From the NCBI GenBank assembly GCA_036925085.1, contig JAUPFP010000011.1:62001-126000 (forward strand): a DNA stretch of 64,000 nt, written 5' to 3'. Below are positions 45,723 through 57,872 of the stretch, piece by piece (positions within the stretch are counted from its first letter, which is position 1; every line of letters starts with the position of its first letter). The stretch comes from Brachycybe producta. Lineage: Eukaryota > Arthropoda > Diplopoda > Playtdesmida > Andrognathidae. The notes below the pieces were generated by a model. It did not search any database. It was not told the origin of the DNA and saw only the letters and a list, made by a program, of their open reading frames with translations. A program made the position numbers and the translations under genes.

Positions 45723-46160
45723 TTAAGCCTCGTTTTCACGGAGATAGTTTTTTCGTGAGAGTTAGCTGTCATGAAAGTTGCGATAGTTCAATCTCATGAT
45801 AGCAACTGTCTGTCTACATGTTTTGAAGTAACGTGATAGTTTTGTGACGACAGTGTGACGTCTACTTCATAGATATGTCATTGAGTCAACAACAGTGTTG
45901 CCTCTCTCTCTCCCTCCAGAAGCCAAATTTCCCTACAAAGTGGATATTTTCCTACAAGCGGTCACTGAACAACTACTATACTTACTATTGCGACAGTACT
46001 ATCAACTATCTTATATAGTCAAACGAGATAGTGTGATAGTGCTATCGCAACAGTGCGATAGTGACTATCATGTGGTATTCACGATGATAGTTCTCGCGAT
46101 AGTTGCTGCTCTCATGACAGCAACCATCGTGAAAACTATCATCGTGAAAACGAGGCTTAA
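45723..46160. mobile_element. palindromic MITE family C, copy C2
   Basis: TTAAGCCTCGTTTTCACG at the left and CGTGAAAACGAGGCTTAA at the right. Subterminal regions are built from many short inverted GATAGT / ACTATC motifs. 438 bp and uninterrupted, it is the reference against which the insertions in C1 are recognised. Flanked by TTAA (or TA) on both sides. Confidence 0.85.
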
Positions 46161-46763
46161 CATATACTGAACAACTGTGATAAAAAAGTATGACACAATT
46201 AAGAAATGAATGTTTCAGGTGTGTGTGTGTGTATGTGTGCAGTTTGTTTGAGAGAAAACAAAAGTCTTGAAATCAAAATGTGTCCTTGTATTAATCTGCA
46301 ATTTGGTTGTGTAGTTGATTAAAACATGCCACCCAGTGACACATAAGTGCTGCGATTCACAATTTTTGCATACTGATAATAATCAGAATAGAAAAACAAA
46401 ATTTTAACAAAAGTTTATCACTGTGTAGCATATTTGTATGAGCAATTCCAACACAAATATGTTATACCTAGCTGTCACAAACATTTAGGTGTGTTTTTTT
46501 CTTCTTCTGCACTTGTCGTTGAAACATTTGGTTTTGAACCATTGACCAATTTTAGGTCTGCACAAAACGCCATCAATCCCATCATGGTTAGGTTTAAGGC
46601 TGGAACATATCCTATTTTATTATTACAGTAGTGCTTCATGATCCTCTATCTTATAGACAAGCAATATGGCAGACATATTGAGTATGGACTGTATGGCTAC
46701 CGTCAGTCTACAATAACACTTCATCGCTGGGTGTCACAAATTTTGAAAATTCGATCTTAAACG
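46161..46763. other. unassigned sequence
   Basis: A GT microsatellite at 46219-46240. Nothing else recognised. Confidence 0.45.
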
Positions 46764-46772
46764 CGTTTGTGG

Positions 46773-46967
46773 ACAGGCATCTGTAGACAGCTTCAGAATT
46801 CCTTTGGCTCCGCCCTTTTATAAGCGTCAGATCAAATATCAACCAATTAGAAATAAAAAGGGCGGGGCATGTGACATCCGACCCAGTAACAAACCAATTA
46901 GAAATTGATGACGCTCATAAAAGGGGCGAAAGCCAAAGAAATTCTGAAGCTGTCTACAGATGCCTGT
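46773..46967. mobile_element. GC-box MITE family F, copy F4 with 9-bp TSD
   Basis: ACAGGCATCTGTAGACAG...CTGTCTACAGATGCCTGT is a perfect inverted terminus continuing into CTTCAGAATT and CTTTGG arms, then CTCCGCCCTTTTATAA. Flanks CGTTTGTGG (46764-46772) and CTTTTGTGG (46968-46976) match at 8 of 9 bases. The core has two CAATTAGAAAT blocks, as in F2 and F3. Confidence 0.8.
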
Positions 46968-47104
46968 CTTTTGTGGTCATGAAAATCATGACTGAAGTTG
47001 AATTAAACGTTCAACCAGCCTGAACCAGGTCCGACAATAATCCTGGGCTCATGAATGTTAGACCATAAGTGCAGAAAAAAAGAGATGCCTATGGTTACAG
47101 AATA

Positions 47105-47217
47105 AGGGAAGAATCACACACGCGTAATATCTTACGGAACTTCACGGAAGGGCACTTTCAGTGCAAAGGACCGTAGACATATTCTGCTGGTTTTTTCAGC
47201 ATGCGTGATTCTTCCCT
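47105..47217. mobile_element. short TIR MITE
   Basis: AGGGAAGAATCACACACGCG at the left, ATGCGTGATTCTTCCCT at the right; 113 bp, no coding content. Confidence 0.6.
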
Positions 47218-49185
47218 AACACAACAATAGTTCAGAGTTGTTCACTGTGTTCATATTGGATTTTTAGTTGTGATCCGCCTTTTGTTTTGAGGGAGATTCT
47301 ACTATATCGTACATCATGACTATGCCGCGCATAATATTCTACGCGCAGACATGGGAAGGTATCAATGCAACACACGTGGAAAGTTTTAGAATCATTCACA
47401 CTGTATAGGCCTAAATATTTTTTTTTATTAATTCGTCTCAGCATGATGTCCAACATGGAAGAAACTTCTCGATGTTATGTCACAATTCAACACACATAAA
47501 TTGTTAGTTATACATGTACTGTATATAGTATATACAGTAGTAGTATCAAATGTTTAGGAAGTCATTGCATTATTTATTTGGGATGTACAGTATACGTGCT
47601 GTGCTACTCTGTAACGTGACTCTGGTCTTCCTGACGATTAGAGAAACAATAAAGTGAATTTTTTTTATTGTCTCTTAATCAAGATTCAAGGGTTTCCGAT
47701 TATTTGATAGTTTTTTTATGAGAATCTCGAGAAAGATGAAACTGATTCAATCAAATAAGTGCTTAGACAACTGGGGTTTGCACTTAAATGTTGCTACAAT
47801 TTACGTACAAATCACGAACGTGTTTTGTGATACTAAATTAATCCACTGTATACTTTTACATAATGCTTTATGGCATATGCTTGTTCTAAAAAAAGAATCC
47901 TATACTTCTGACCTGCAATTGACCGAATCTGACATATGGCTTGAGGAATGTGGCTTTCTGAAATGTGGTAAGCCACATTCATAAAATGAAATTACAGAAT
48001 CAACGTCTACTGCACATGTGCTTTGGTCAAATGCACAAACCAGAGTAGATCTAAGAATTCTATTAAGATTCTAAAATCCCTAAAATTTCACAAACATGTT
48101 TATGATGTTTCTAAAAAGAAAAAAAGACATGAAATTGGCAGTTTTATTTTTCAGAATTTTAATTAGATCTGACCTGTCACATTCTTTATTTGTCTTTTTT
48201 TTCCATCAAATTTGTGAAAAAAAATAAATCACAAATTTTGGCCTATTTTTATCATAATTTCCTAACTTTCGCCACCACGTCACTCCTTTTCATAAAAAAA
48301 CCTTTTCTTTTTTCTCATTAGGGTTATAGTTAACCAGAGCATTATTTCCAACATGCAAAATTAAACAAATTGGATTTTGCGCTATGTGGAGTGATTTGCA
48401 AATTACTCTTATTTTTTTTTCTTTTGAAAAATCGCGCCCCAAAAACCCGTCTCTTGGCTGTTTATGTTAGTTGTCACCATGTTACATATAAAATATTATG
48501 CATGTCACATTTTTAAGGCAGGGTTTTTCCTGCAACCTCCTCCTACTGCGCTGTCATTTTTTTTTTCAGTCACTACAAACTTTTGCGAAGGATGTATTTT
48601 TATTGAAATTTATTATATTTGTTTTCTGATTCTAAAAAAAAAAGCAACTTTTTTTTTTTCCTTTCTTATTCGTTAAAAATTGTTTGACTAATAGTGGTTG
48701 GCCCTGACCATTAAGGGCTATAAACGTGAAATGCTCAACACATATTGAATGTCCACAAGTGTGGTGGTCTTAATTTTAATTTATTCTTAAACAACTTTTT
48801 TCTTTGAAACAATAAAAAATAACTTATATCTTGTTCTTGGCCGTGAAATGGTGTTTTTTTTTTGCTTTCTTTTCTTCCTTTCTTTGAATAATAAATTATG
48901 TTTAAATTTAGCTGTTCTGGTGTTTATGCGACTGAAGGAAATCCTTTTTTTTTCACTCTTTTTTTTTTTTAAATATAAATATGGTTATACTAACTATAGT
49001 CTGGTAGGGCCAAAGCAAAATTAAAAAAGCCGTACTGTTTAGTGAATAGATATGAAATTGCCGGATCCGGATTCTGGACGCAATTAGCATCAAACTAATT
49101 GTTTACATTGGAGTAAACCAGTTATTTAAAAAAAAAAACAATTAATTTTGTAAAGTGTTTTATAAGTAAGATCTATATAAAATGT

Positions 49186-49214
49186 ACAGCGCTAGCCAAA
49201 AGTTTTACACCATA
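49186..49214 (+). repeat. solo Tc1-like terminus
   Basis: ACAGCGCTAGCCAAAAGTTT then TACACC resembles the CAGTG-GGCCAAAAGTTT terminus common in Tc1 elements. No matching right end was found. Confidence 0.4.
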
Positions 49215-49620
49215 GAAATATTTACTACAATAATATATATAGTTAATATTATTACCTGAGCGTTATTATACTTGAGGGTGTTTGCGACACAGATATAATA
49301 ATGTAATGTCAAATTTAATAATAGAGTATAAAATAACAAAAATACATCTCAATTTAGAAAATGGAATAAGCGCCAAACTGATTAAGCGCTAATTTGGAAA
49401 AAAACGCCAAATTAAATACTGTTTATATCATCAAACCGAATAAACGTTAATCAGTTTTTGGCGTTTCTTATATATTTTTTTTTTTCAGTGTGTTGCTTCA
49501 TCAGTCGCCTGTGGTTCTTATAACCATATTATATTTATATATTTTGTAGGCCTAAGCTAAATTCTTTTATTTCCGCTGACACTCCATGACGTCTCCTAAT
49601 TACTAATAATAAAACTAAGC

Positions 49621-49621
<1 letters not shown>

Positions 49622-49658
<37 letters not shown>
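49622..49658. repeat. TTA trinucleotide microsatellite
   Basis: About 12 TTA units. Confidence 0.9.
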
Positions 49659-49659
<1 letters not shown>

Positions 49660-50139
49660 TCGTATTTAAACAATTTAAAAAATGGTTATTTATGTTTCAA
49701 TAGAGTAGTGTACAGTACAGTTTGGCCAATAAGAAATCTTTGGATACTCGTCTTGAGTTTTAAAAATGGAGAAAGTGTTTCGTGGCGGTTCCCATCGCAT
49801 CTATTTCTATCTAGCTATTCGCCCCCCCCCCCCTCTTCCAGATTAACTAAAAAAAAAATGCTTATTAGTGGGAGTAAGTCTGCTTTTTTTAATGCTTAAA
49901 AAGCGGTGACAATCCAAGGCCTGTTGATGTACGGTATCGGGTATCAGCAATCCGTGCCTAGATTCGACCCCCCGTGGGCACCCCCCATTGTTAGCCTCAA
50001 CCTCCAACGCTCATTTTTGTCATACAAGATACTGTATGTAGAATGGTGTATGAGATGGATTTTGACAAAAGGAATGCACCGTTTTAGCAGATGTCCAAGC
50101 ATTCAATTAATAGGTTACTACTGAATAAAAATTTAAACT

Positions 50140-50312
50140 AAAGTAGAACGTCCATAATCGGAACTATTGTCGGACATGCTTAGTTCTGATAATCAAAAGT
50201 TCATATAACCAAACTCCCATTAAAAAAAGTGGAGAAAAGTCAGAAAAAAACCGATTGCAAAGAAAAATTTTTTATTTCTATAAGAATAAGTACAGCCACA
50301 CTCAGTTTTGGC
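50140..50312. mobile_element. pogo/Tigger-like MITE, copy 2 (3' truncated)
   Basis: Begins AAGTAGAACGTCCATAATCG, runs colinear with copy 1 through AAAAAAACCGATTGCAAAGA and ATAAGAATAAGTA, then loses similarity before the right terminus. The first bases of the left TIR are mutated. Confidence 0.6.
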
Positions 50313-51264
50313 ACAAAATGCTACATAGGAAGAGCTCTTAGTTGAGTTATCTCTGTATAAATTAATTTATTTTGATATTCGTGAGCCATTGGACTAACGA
50401 ACATGGCTGCGCGTTTCCCCAGAATGCAATGCTTTTACGTAACCTGTATAAAGAAAACCTTGCTTTTCTATTTTCTTAAAACACGTTTGGGTTTATGTAA
50501 TTTCGGTTATGTTTTTTATCATTTGTTTAACCTACTATATATGGCATCAATGCATCATAATATTGGCAAATGTTAATATTTATACAATTATTTGTCAAAA
50601 AAATTCCATTAAGACGAGGTTTGAGAATACTAATTTGTCTTTAATTATAGTGAAGGATGTATAAATTAAATAGATACCTTCAAGAATAAATGATGGTGTT
50701 AACGTATTTTTCCATGAAATTATTTTCTGACTAGTTGCAAAGTTTTCATTTAGTTGTTTTCCATTGTTACTTGGCATATTTCGCTGTGTCACTGTATGTG
50801 CTGGGTTGATTTAAGTGATGTACTAAACATGCAATTATTGCAATTTGATAGACAAGAGAGGGTATTGGCGATATTTTTATTTATTGTTTGGAATGATTCT
50901 TGGTTATTTTCGAACATACTCGTAGATGTATGCTGTGTCGCAGCTGTGATCACATGCACTGGTTATCTTGTGCCAGTGTCAGGCTCTGTCAGGGCGACCA
51001 GGACACGAGCCTTGGGTGTCACTTTTGAGGGGCATCGAAAAATGTGGTGAAACTTTCGAAAACAAAAATAATTTTCGCTCACTTACAAGAATACTTATCA
51101 ATGTTATCATTCGAGTTAACTGTCGTTGTGAAATCTGCACTTCAAAATTAAAGTTAATCAAAATTATCCGCGACAAGAGTCCTTACTATATTCAGTCTCG
51201 CTTGCAGTTTGGCCACAACTTTTATATGGTATTGAGGCTGGGACACACTTAAGGCTTCAATGAT
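50313..51264. other. unassigned sequence before the LINE relic
   Basis: Overlapping ORFs of 94-98 codons (50754-51252) in two frames may be eroded retrotransposon coding sequence, given the relic that follows, but no motif is legible. Confidence 0.35.
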
Positions 51265-51676
51265 AAAGTAGAATTGCTACATTAGAGATGTGGATCTATA
51301 GAAGAATGTTATGAATCTAATGAACTAATCGAGAGAGAGAGAGAGAGAGAGAGATAGTTTATGAAGATCGTGCAGAGTTGTAAGGTTGGATATGTGGGAC
51401 ACATTCTTCGTGGTCTTAAATATGCTTTGCTTCAGCTTGCAATTAAGGGTAAAATAGAGGGAAAAGGAGGGCACGTGGTAGACCAAGACTGTTTTGGTTC
51501 CAGAATATCAAACAATGGATAGGGAAGAGTTTGCTGATATCGCAACAATAGCTATGGACAGGATTCTGTTCAAAGAAGCGATTGCCCACCCCATTCTGAA
51601 TCAGGGACGACGTATGAAGAAGAAAAGCTATCTGAGATCAATAACGCCCCACTGTCAGATTAAATACAGGAAGTGA
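51265..51676 (+). pseudogene. C-terminal relic of a non-LTR retrotransposon polyprotein
   Basis: The three forward frames together give, in order, MWIYRRML near 51291, then after a GA microsatellite GYVGHILRG near 51388, IKGKIEGK near 51445, RARGRPRLFWFQNIKQW near 51470 and FADIATIAMDRILFKEAIA near 51531. This is the hallmark tail (WxYRRML, GHILRG, GKIEGKR-GRGRP, W) of endonuclease-reverse transcriptases of RTE/Jockey-like elements that are common in arthropod and mollusc genomes. At least two frameshifts and several stops disable it. The catalytic domains are not present upstream, so it is probably a 5'-truncated insertion. Confidence 0.75.
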
Positions 51677-54169
51677 AATTTATAATATGCGTCGCAAAGC
51701 TCAAAAATTGAAGTTTTATTTAAAGTATCAAACTGTAAGTCATCTACAACAATCATATAAGCACACAACTTTAATGTACAAACATTGTGTCACTTTGCAA
51801 ACACTCTGTACTTCTTTGTATTTCTCTGTATTTATTCAATGTCGGGATTCAGTTCCATGTAAACACCTTTCCACAATGCACTGGGGCTATTATTATTGTC
51901 AATATAGTTTGGGTTAATACAAAAAATGGGAAGTGTTTTTGTAAAGTAAAATCAACAATGCTTTTCATTTTCATTATGTAAATATTCTATTCAAGAAAAT
52001 AAGGATAATTACTAATTTCTGTCATTGAAATATATTTGTTTGTTTTGTAGTTTTATGATCACTTTTTTTTTCCCATTCTTATACAATGGGAGATCGTAAT
52101 TATGAGCAATTTAATTATTGATGGAAATTGTGTTGAGACAGTGTTGCCAGTTTGTGTGGACATGGACCATCTTTTCAATTTCTATATGAAATTCATTTCT
52201 CTGAAATTGGTTTTCAAACCTGCAACAACCACCACGATCAATTGAAAGTTTTCTTGTTGACTTTTTTTCACTATATGGCAAATTTCTTTTTGATACAGTT
52301 TTTTTATTTATTTATCAGGATACTTAGGTCTGTATTTTCTATTTTGTATATTTTTTTTAAAGGTTGTGGCCTAGATTTTAAATGTGTATTTAATTTTCTC
52401 ATGTCTGTAATTTGATATCTAGCGATAGCTGCTTAAGTCATCAATCGAACACACACACACACACACAAAAAGAAAATATAGGCCAATGAATGACTGATTT
52501 TGCAAAGTAACAACTTTTTTTTTTTAGATTCTGCAACTTTCATTACAAACAGTAATGTTGTGGAGACTTTCATTCACTTGCTTTCAACTAACTGGTTCCT
52601 TTTTGAAATTTTCTAAAGATGTTTTACTAATTAGGCTAATAGGACATTCATAATTCATACTTCCTTGCAAATTACAGAACATTAGGATGAGTCATTGTAA
52701 GTGCAAAGAATTAAGGGTCAAAGGGACCACATTGGATGTGGTCCCATGTTGTCATTCAATTTGATGAGTCGTGCAGTTAATTTTCAGTCATTCTCATCAA
52801 ATAAGATCAAGAACTAATCTTTGCTAGGATTCTTACATTGATAGGAAAAATATACAATTATGTTATTTGTATGGGTGTGTGACAGTTGCCCTAAAGACAC
52901 TTGCTCTAAAATTATGTTTGCCCTAAAACCATTTGCCCTAAAGAACTATATCTTGCCAAAAATATGGAAAGTATAAATGAGTGCATCTGCGTAGCTACTA
53001 CCATTGAAAACTATACAACGTACACTCAAATAACAGATGGGGCCACCATTCAAAGCTGCCATTTTGCGGTTTGCAACTATATAGAAGGCGTCGTTACCTA
53101 TAGGCCTAGTTAACATGTAATTTAGTCTAGTTGTAAACATAAATTGTGTACAAACAAGCTGGCAGGAGCCTCTCGAAACTGTGTAATCCCTGGAACTGCT
53201 CAAAACGAATGCATAGAGGGTACTTCTATGCATATAGAATTTGTGAACTGGCCGTGTTGCCACGCGAATTGCTATTGGCTGTTACAACGTTATCAACTTA
53301 TCACTTTCACAACAATTCTGCTTCAGTTTTTTACCACTATAAAAACAACACTTTCACGACGAGCAAATTCTCCTGCAAAAAAAAAGGCGTTTACAACCCT
53401 TTTTCGATTAAAAAAAACGTATTTCACCCTTATGTGGCATTTACAACGTTTTGGAAATGCACGCCTTACATAGGAATAAAATGGTAAAATGAATTCATCT
53501 ATCCATGGATGATGATACATCTGGAAATTCTTTTATTTTTAAGAATTGTCTGGAAGGTGCACCGCAATCACCTGTCTGAATTCTTTACAACACACAGAAA
53601 TTGTCTTTTATTTTCCCATTGCGGCTACCGTCTTTTTCGACTATATTACAATGCTTCGGTCAACTATATCCTGAATAAGGAAAAGTTAAGGAAAAGGAGT
53701 GACGTGATGAGAGGGAGTGCATTGTTGTGTAAATGACAAGATCATTACAAAAAAAATAATTCATTTAAGACTATATTGTTGTTGTTAATTTGACCTCACT
53801 AAATAATAACAACCCTAAGCCATGAGCCACATATTATGACATGTATATTTGCCGGAGCATAAAACTGTAACCGTCTGTCTAGAAGTTGTAATGACGAGCT
53901 ATTAACTATCCTACAGGTACATTTTTAGAGGTCTGTAAAAGAACTATTAAAGACTTAAATTATTATGTAGATGTTTTTATTAATGTTAGAAAATTGGATA
54001 TGGATGCGGTTATATCATATATGGTATGGTGAAATTTCAATTCGTCATCTAATGTATGCACTGAATGTTGAGATTCTTCACATTTTTTTGCATGGTCAGT
54101 GGATCACATGTAAAAGTTGTTAACTTATTTACAGTACATAGTTTATACCAACTAGTATTCATTTGGGTT
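51677..54169. other. unassigned AT-rich DNA
   Basis: CAGTGTTGCCAG near 52140 resembles a hAT terminus without a partner. Two overlapping ORFs of 109 and 113 codons (53144-53487) have no recognised domain. S1-like units lie at 52886-52950. Confidence 0.4.
52886..52950. repeat. isolated S1-like units
   Basis: Four diverged CCCTAAA-type units (TTGCCCTAAAGACACTTGC, TTTGCCCTAAAACCATTTGC). Same motif as S1 and its degenerate flank, 35 kb away, so the motif family is dispersed. Confidence 0.7.
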
Positions 54170-55530
54170 GGGGGTCACTACAGCTACCAAGGCTCACAAG
54201 CGCTACTAGGGGGAGAACAGCTACTTGGGTCACTACAGCAACCAAAAAAAATATTTAGACCTTTTGTTCATCAAAAGGGTCACTACAGCTACCAAAAAAT
54301 AAAGGAACAAAATATAGACCTTTTTTTTCATCACTTTCTCTTCACTGCAGCTACCAAAAAAATATAACCCTTTTTCATTAACCTAACCGAACCTTACCTA
54401 ATGAAACCTAACCGAACCTTACCTAATGAAACCTAACCGAACCTTACCTAATGAAACCTAACCGAACCTTACCTAATGAAACCTAACCGAACCTTACCTA
54501 ATGAAACCTAACCGAACCTTACCTAATGAAATCTAACCGAACCTTACCTAATGAAACCTAACCGAACCTTACCTAATGAAACCGAACCGAACCTTGCCTA
54601 ATGAAACCGAACCGAACCTTGCCTAATGAAACCGAACCGAACCTTACCTAATGAAACCGAACCGAACCTTACCTAATGAAACCTAACCGAACCTTACCTA
54701 ATGAAACCGAACCGAACCTTACCTAATGAAACCGAACCGAACCTTGCCTAATGAAACCGAACCGAACCTTGCCTAATGAAACCGAACCGAACCCTACCTA
54801 ATGAAACCGAACCGAACCCTACCTAATGAAACCGAACCGAACCCTACCTAATGAAACCGAACCGAACCCTACCTAATGAAACCGAACCGAACCCTACCTA
54901 ATGAAACCGAACCGAACCCTACCTAATGAAACCGAACCGAACCCTACCTAATGAAACCGAACCGAACCCTACCTAATGAAACCGAACCGAACCCTACCTA
55001 ATGAAACCGAACCGAACCCTACCTAATGAAACCGAACCGAACCCTACCTAATGAAACCTAACCGAACCCTACCTAATGAAACCTAACCGAACCCTACCTA
55101 ATGAAACCTAACCGAACCCTACCTAATGAAACCTAACCGAACCCTACCTAATGAAACCTAACCGAACCCTACCTAATGAAACCTAACCGAACCCTACCTA
55201 ATGAAACCTAACCGAACCCTACCTAATGAAACCTAACCGAACCCTACCTAATGAAACCTAACCGAACCCTACCTAATGAAACCTAACCGAACCAAACCAA
55301 ACCTAACCGAACCAAACCAAACCTAACCTAACCGAACCAAACCAAACCTAACCTAACCGAACCAAACCAAACCTAACCTAACCGAACCAAACCAAACCTA
55401 ACCTAACCGAACCTAACCGTACCTTACCTAATAAAACCTAACCGACCCGAATCTAAACTAAACGTATTGATAAATAAAAAGGCCTCTATTTTTTGGTAGC
55501 TGTAGTGACCCTGGCAGCTGTAGTGAGCCA
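54170..55530. mobile_element. inverted-repeat element enclosing satellite S2
   Basis: GTCACTACAGCTACCAA occurs directly repeated at 54173, 54231 (CAACCAA) and 54280, with a weaker copy near 54340, on the left. On the right, inverted TTGGTAGCTGTAGTGACC lies at 55493, followed by GCAGCTGTAGTGAGCC. Everything between the two sets is S2. The arrangement looks like a fold-back transposon with a tandem-repeat core. No TSD determined. Confidence 0.65.
54371..55430. repeat. satellite S2, 25-bp unit
   Basis: About 36 copies of a 25-bp unit starting AACCTAACCGAACC and ending TACCTAATGA, then shorter AACCGAACCAAACC-type units to 55430. Variants occur in runs: CTAACCGAACCTT units first, mixed CGAACCGAACCTT/TTG units about 54580-54790, CGAACCGAACCCT about 54790-55045, CTAACCGAACCCT about 55045-55285. 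Built from CCTAA- and CCGAA-like pentamers. Confidence 0.97.
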
Positions 55531-55686
55531 TTCCCATTAATTCCGCACCACATGAACCCTTCTTTTTACCTATTCTTTTATTTTATTGGTTTTTCATTTC
55601 ATTGTGAATTGCTTTGAAACTAGTTGAACTGGATTCTAGTTTTGAATACTGGTGATAATTGATTATATGGCCATTGCTACTGACTC

Positions 55687-55760
55687 AATGTGACCCAACC
55701 TTTAATCAACGCAGTACTCTGTACTACTAAGTACTGTGTTGATAAAGGTTCGGTTACATT
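55687..55760. repeat. 74-bp hairpin
   Basis: AATGTGACCCAACCTTTAAT then CAACGCAGTACT pairs with AGTACTGTGTTGATAAAGGT then TCGGTTACATT; a few mismatches. The size suits either a small MITE or a pre-miRNA-like fold. Confidence 0.65.
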
Positions 55761-57524
55761 GCTCAACAATTTGTTTTAAGCTTTTGTTGAAGTGTGTGTT
55801 CTATCTGCAAGTGCCACATTTAGGCCAGAATTTTAATTTATTTTTGCCAAGAAATTGTTGCAACCAATAGAAAAGCTTCTTTCAAGGTTGATGTTTTTGT
55901 TATAATTATCAGGGTTGAGCTTATTAAGAATGTCATTAGTGACTAGTATGCAAATATGAAGTGAGTTTCATTGTCAGTATTGAATGGTATATTAAATTGT
56001 TGAATGCAATTTAGGTGTAACCAAGTTTAATTTTGAACAAACAGCACATATGATGCACAGCACAGCACTGTCTCCCTGTACAACAAATTGTTGAGTAATA
56101 TAACCACACCTTTATGTTGATGAGCTTTTATTATAAGAGAGGTGTCACTCAAATTTTTAGTGTTGTTGACCGACAGTTTGAGTTTGTATCAGTATGTGAA
56201 GGAGGAGTATGTGTTGCAGCAGGTTTTATTTGATGATCCACATTTGAAGAAGAAGAAGAAGAAAAAGTGTTAAAAAAAAGTTGTGTTGTCATTCTTTTAT
56301 ATTTGTAGATAGCGAGATAATGGAAGTTTTTCTATCTGGCAGTGCCTTCTTTCTTATGAGAACAACTGCTTGAAACTGGTTCTTTTTACTTTTTCCTCTA
56401 CAGTCTATACTACTATAGATAGTTTGCTTGTTTATAACTAGAAACCTAGGAGAGTAATTATTTTTACCCTTGAACTCAAACAGCTGATTTCTCTCCTCCC
56501 CCTACTTACCCTATTCTCTACCCCCTTCTCGTTTTTGTCTATTAACATTTCTTTATTACAGTTTAGTCTGTGCTAGGCACAAGTTGTAATCAGTAAAACT
56601 TATCATTTTTGGTCATTGGTGAAGGACTAAAGCAGTTTCTGCTTTTTGTTGTTCGCTTTCTCGCTTGTATTATTTGAGGGTTTGTTGCTAGATAGATGCA
56701 TTCAACGTTTTTCTGGGTTAAGTAAGAAATTTATCAAAAAGTTTTAACAAATTATTGAAAAAAGTATTGCTATAATTTATTTATAATGTGATTTTTGAAC
56801 ATTGATTTGGAAATAGGCCAAGGAATGTTTCATAATATCTAAAGGTAGAATTATTATTTTTTTTTTTAGTTTAAAAAAACGCTTGTTTTGTATTTAGTGT
56901 TTTTTTTTGTTGTTGTTGAAGTTTTTTTTTTTTTTTCGAAAAGTCATCATTCATAAATGGCTAATATGCACCACAAAGAAATTAAGTGTGTGGATTTACA
57001 TGGATTTGAAGTTGCCCATTCAACAGGGATTAACATCTGATGAGTGTTGTTGTTGTAATAGCTCAAGTCGATACAGGGTGTTAAAAGTGATGCTTAGCCA
57101 GTTGTGTTAATTTGATCGAATGTCGCGCGTTTACATGGAAAATGATCTCACAAAACGGTTAGGCACAAAATAATAAACAGTGATTCATTAATACTGTTTA
57201 GAATATGTACACAATTAGCAATTAATTAATGCTTTCTACTGATGGCGCTAGTGGTGAAAAATAATAAATAAATCTTTAAAGAATGGAAGATGAGCAATTG
57301 AGTTTCATGTTTTGAACCCTTTGTTTGAGAGGAGGAGGAGGAGGAGGAGGGGTTCCAACATAGAAATGTTATTTCAAGTGTTAGGGGCCTACTGGAGAAA
57401 ACAGGGAGTTTTGGAAACCTGTTGAGAAGAGGTTCAAGTAAGCATTCAAAAATGCCTTTAGCTGCTAATATTGCTTATATGCTAATATTGTGAAATCTTC
57501 AGCAATTTATTAAAACATTTATTG
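55761..57524. other. unassigned AT-rich DNA
   Basis: GAA and GAG trinucleotide tracts (56247-56264, 57331-57351) and T runs only. Confidence 0.45.
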
Positions 57525-57600
57525 TTGTATTCTTAATGATTGCTAAGTCAAAGCTAATGCTAACCTGATGAACTTTTGATTAGAAGCCCCTATCAATCTT
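57525..57600. mobile_element. palindromic MITE family K, copy K4 (left arm)
   Basis: TGTATTCTTAATGATTGCTA then AGTCAAAGCTAATGCTAACC match the K left arm; the right arm is not found before K5. Confidence 0.5.
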
Positions 57601-57729
57601 TAACGTTATTACATGCGCGTGCATAGATATTAATTGTTCAATTCAGTTAATACAGTATATAGCTAAATCGGTTAATGATTAATTCACTCCATGTAGATAT
57701 TAGTAATTGACTTATCTAATGAACTTAAG

Positions 57730-57872
57730 TCGTATTTTTAATGATTTGTATCTGTGTGATAGTCAAAGCTAGAATTAAAACCTTTGATATAAAGTTTCAT
57801 GAGGTTTTTTTTTTTAATATACTGTAATTGCTTTAACTATCATGGGGCTTGGCAATCATTAAGAATAGGACC
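57730..57872. mobile_element. palindromic MITE family K, copy K5
   Basis: CGTATTTTTAATGATTTG, AGTCAAAGCTAGAATTAAA and AAGTTTCATGAGG at the left, GGCAATCATTAAGAATAGG then ACC at the right; diverged from K1 but in the same order. Confidence 0.55.

Larger units (their letters stand above)
47218..50139. other. unassigned AT-rich DNA
   Basis: A small stem GAATGTGGCTT...AAGCCACATTC at 47946-47981 and an inverted pair AAGCGCCAAACTGATTAAG / GTTAATCAGTTTTTGGCG (49369-49466) are visible. No gene recognised. Confidence 0.4.

Noticed and set aside
47944-47981. Small hairpin as an RNA gene
   Set aside because: An 11-bp stem inside an unremarkable ORF; too common by chance.
49930-49975. tRNA T-loop-like GATTCGACCCC
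   Set aside because: No cloverleaf can be drawn around it. No convincing tRNA was found anywhere in the window.
53144-53487. Overlapping 109- and 113-codon ORFs in two frames
   Set aside because: Two frames open over the same sequence, biased composition and no recognised motif; probably chance.
54371-55430. Telomeric (CCTAA)n array
   Set aside because: The period is 25 bp with interspersed CCGAA and TAATGA, not a pure pentamer repeat.
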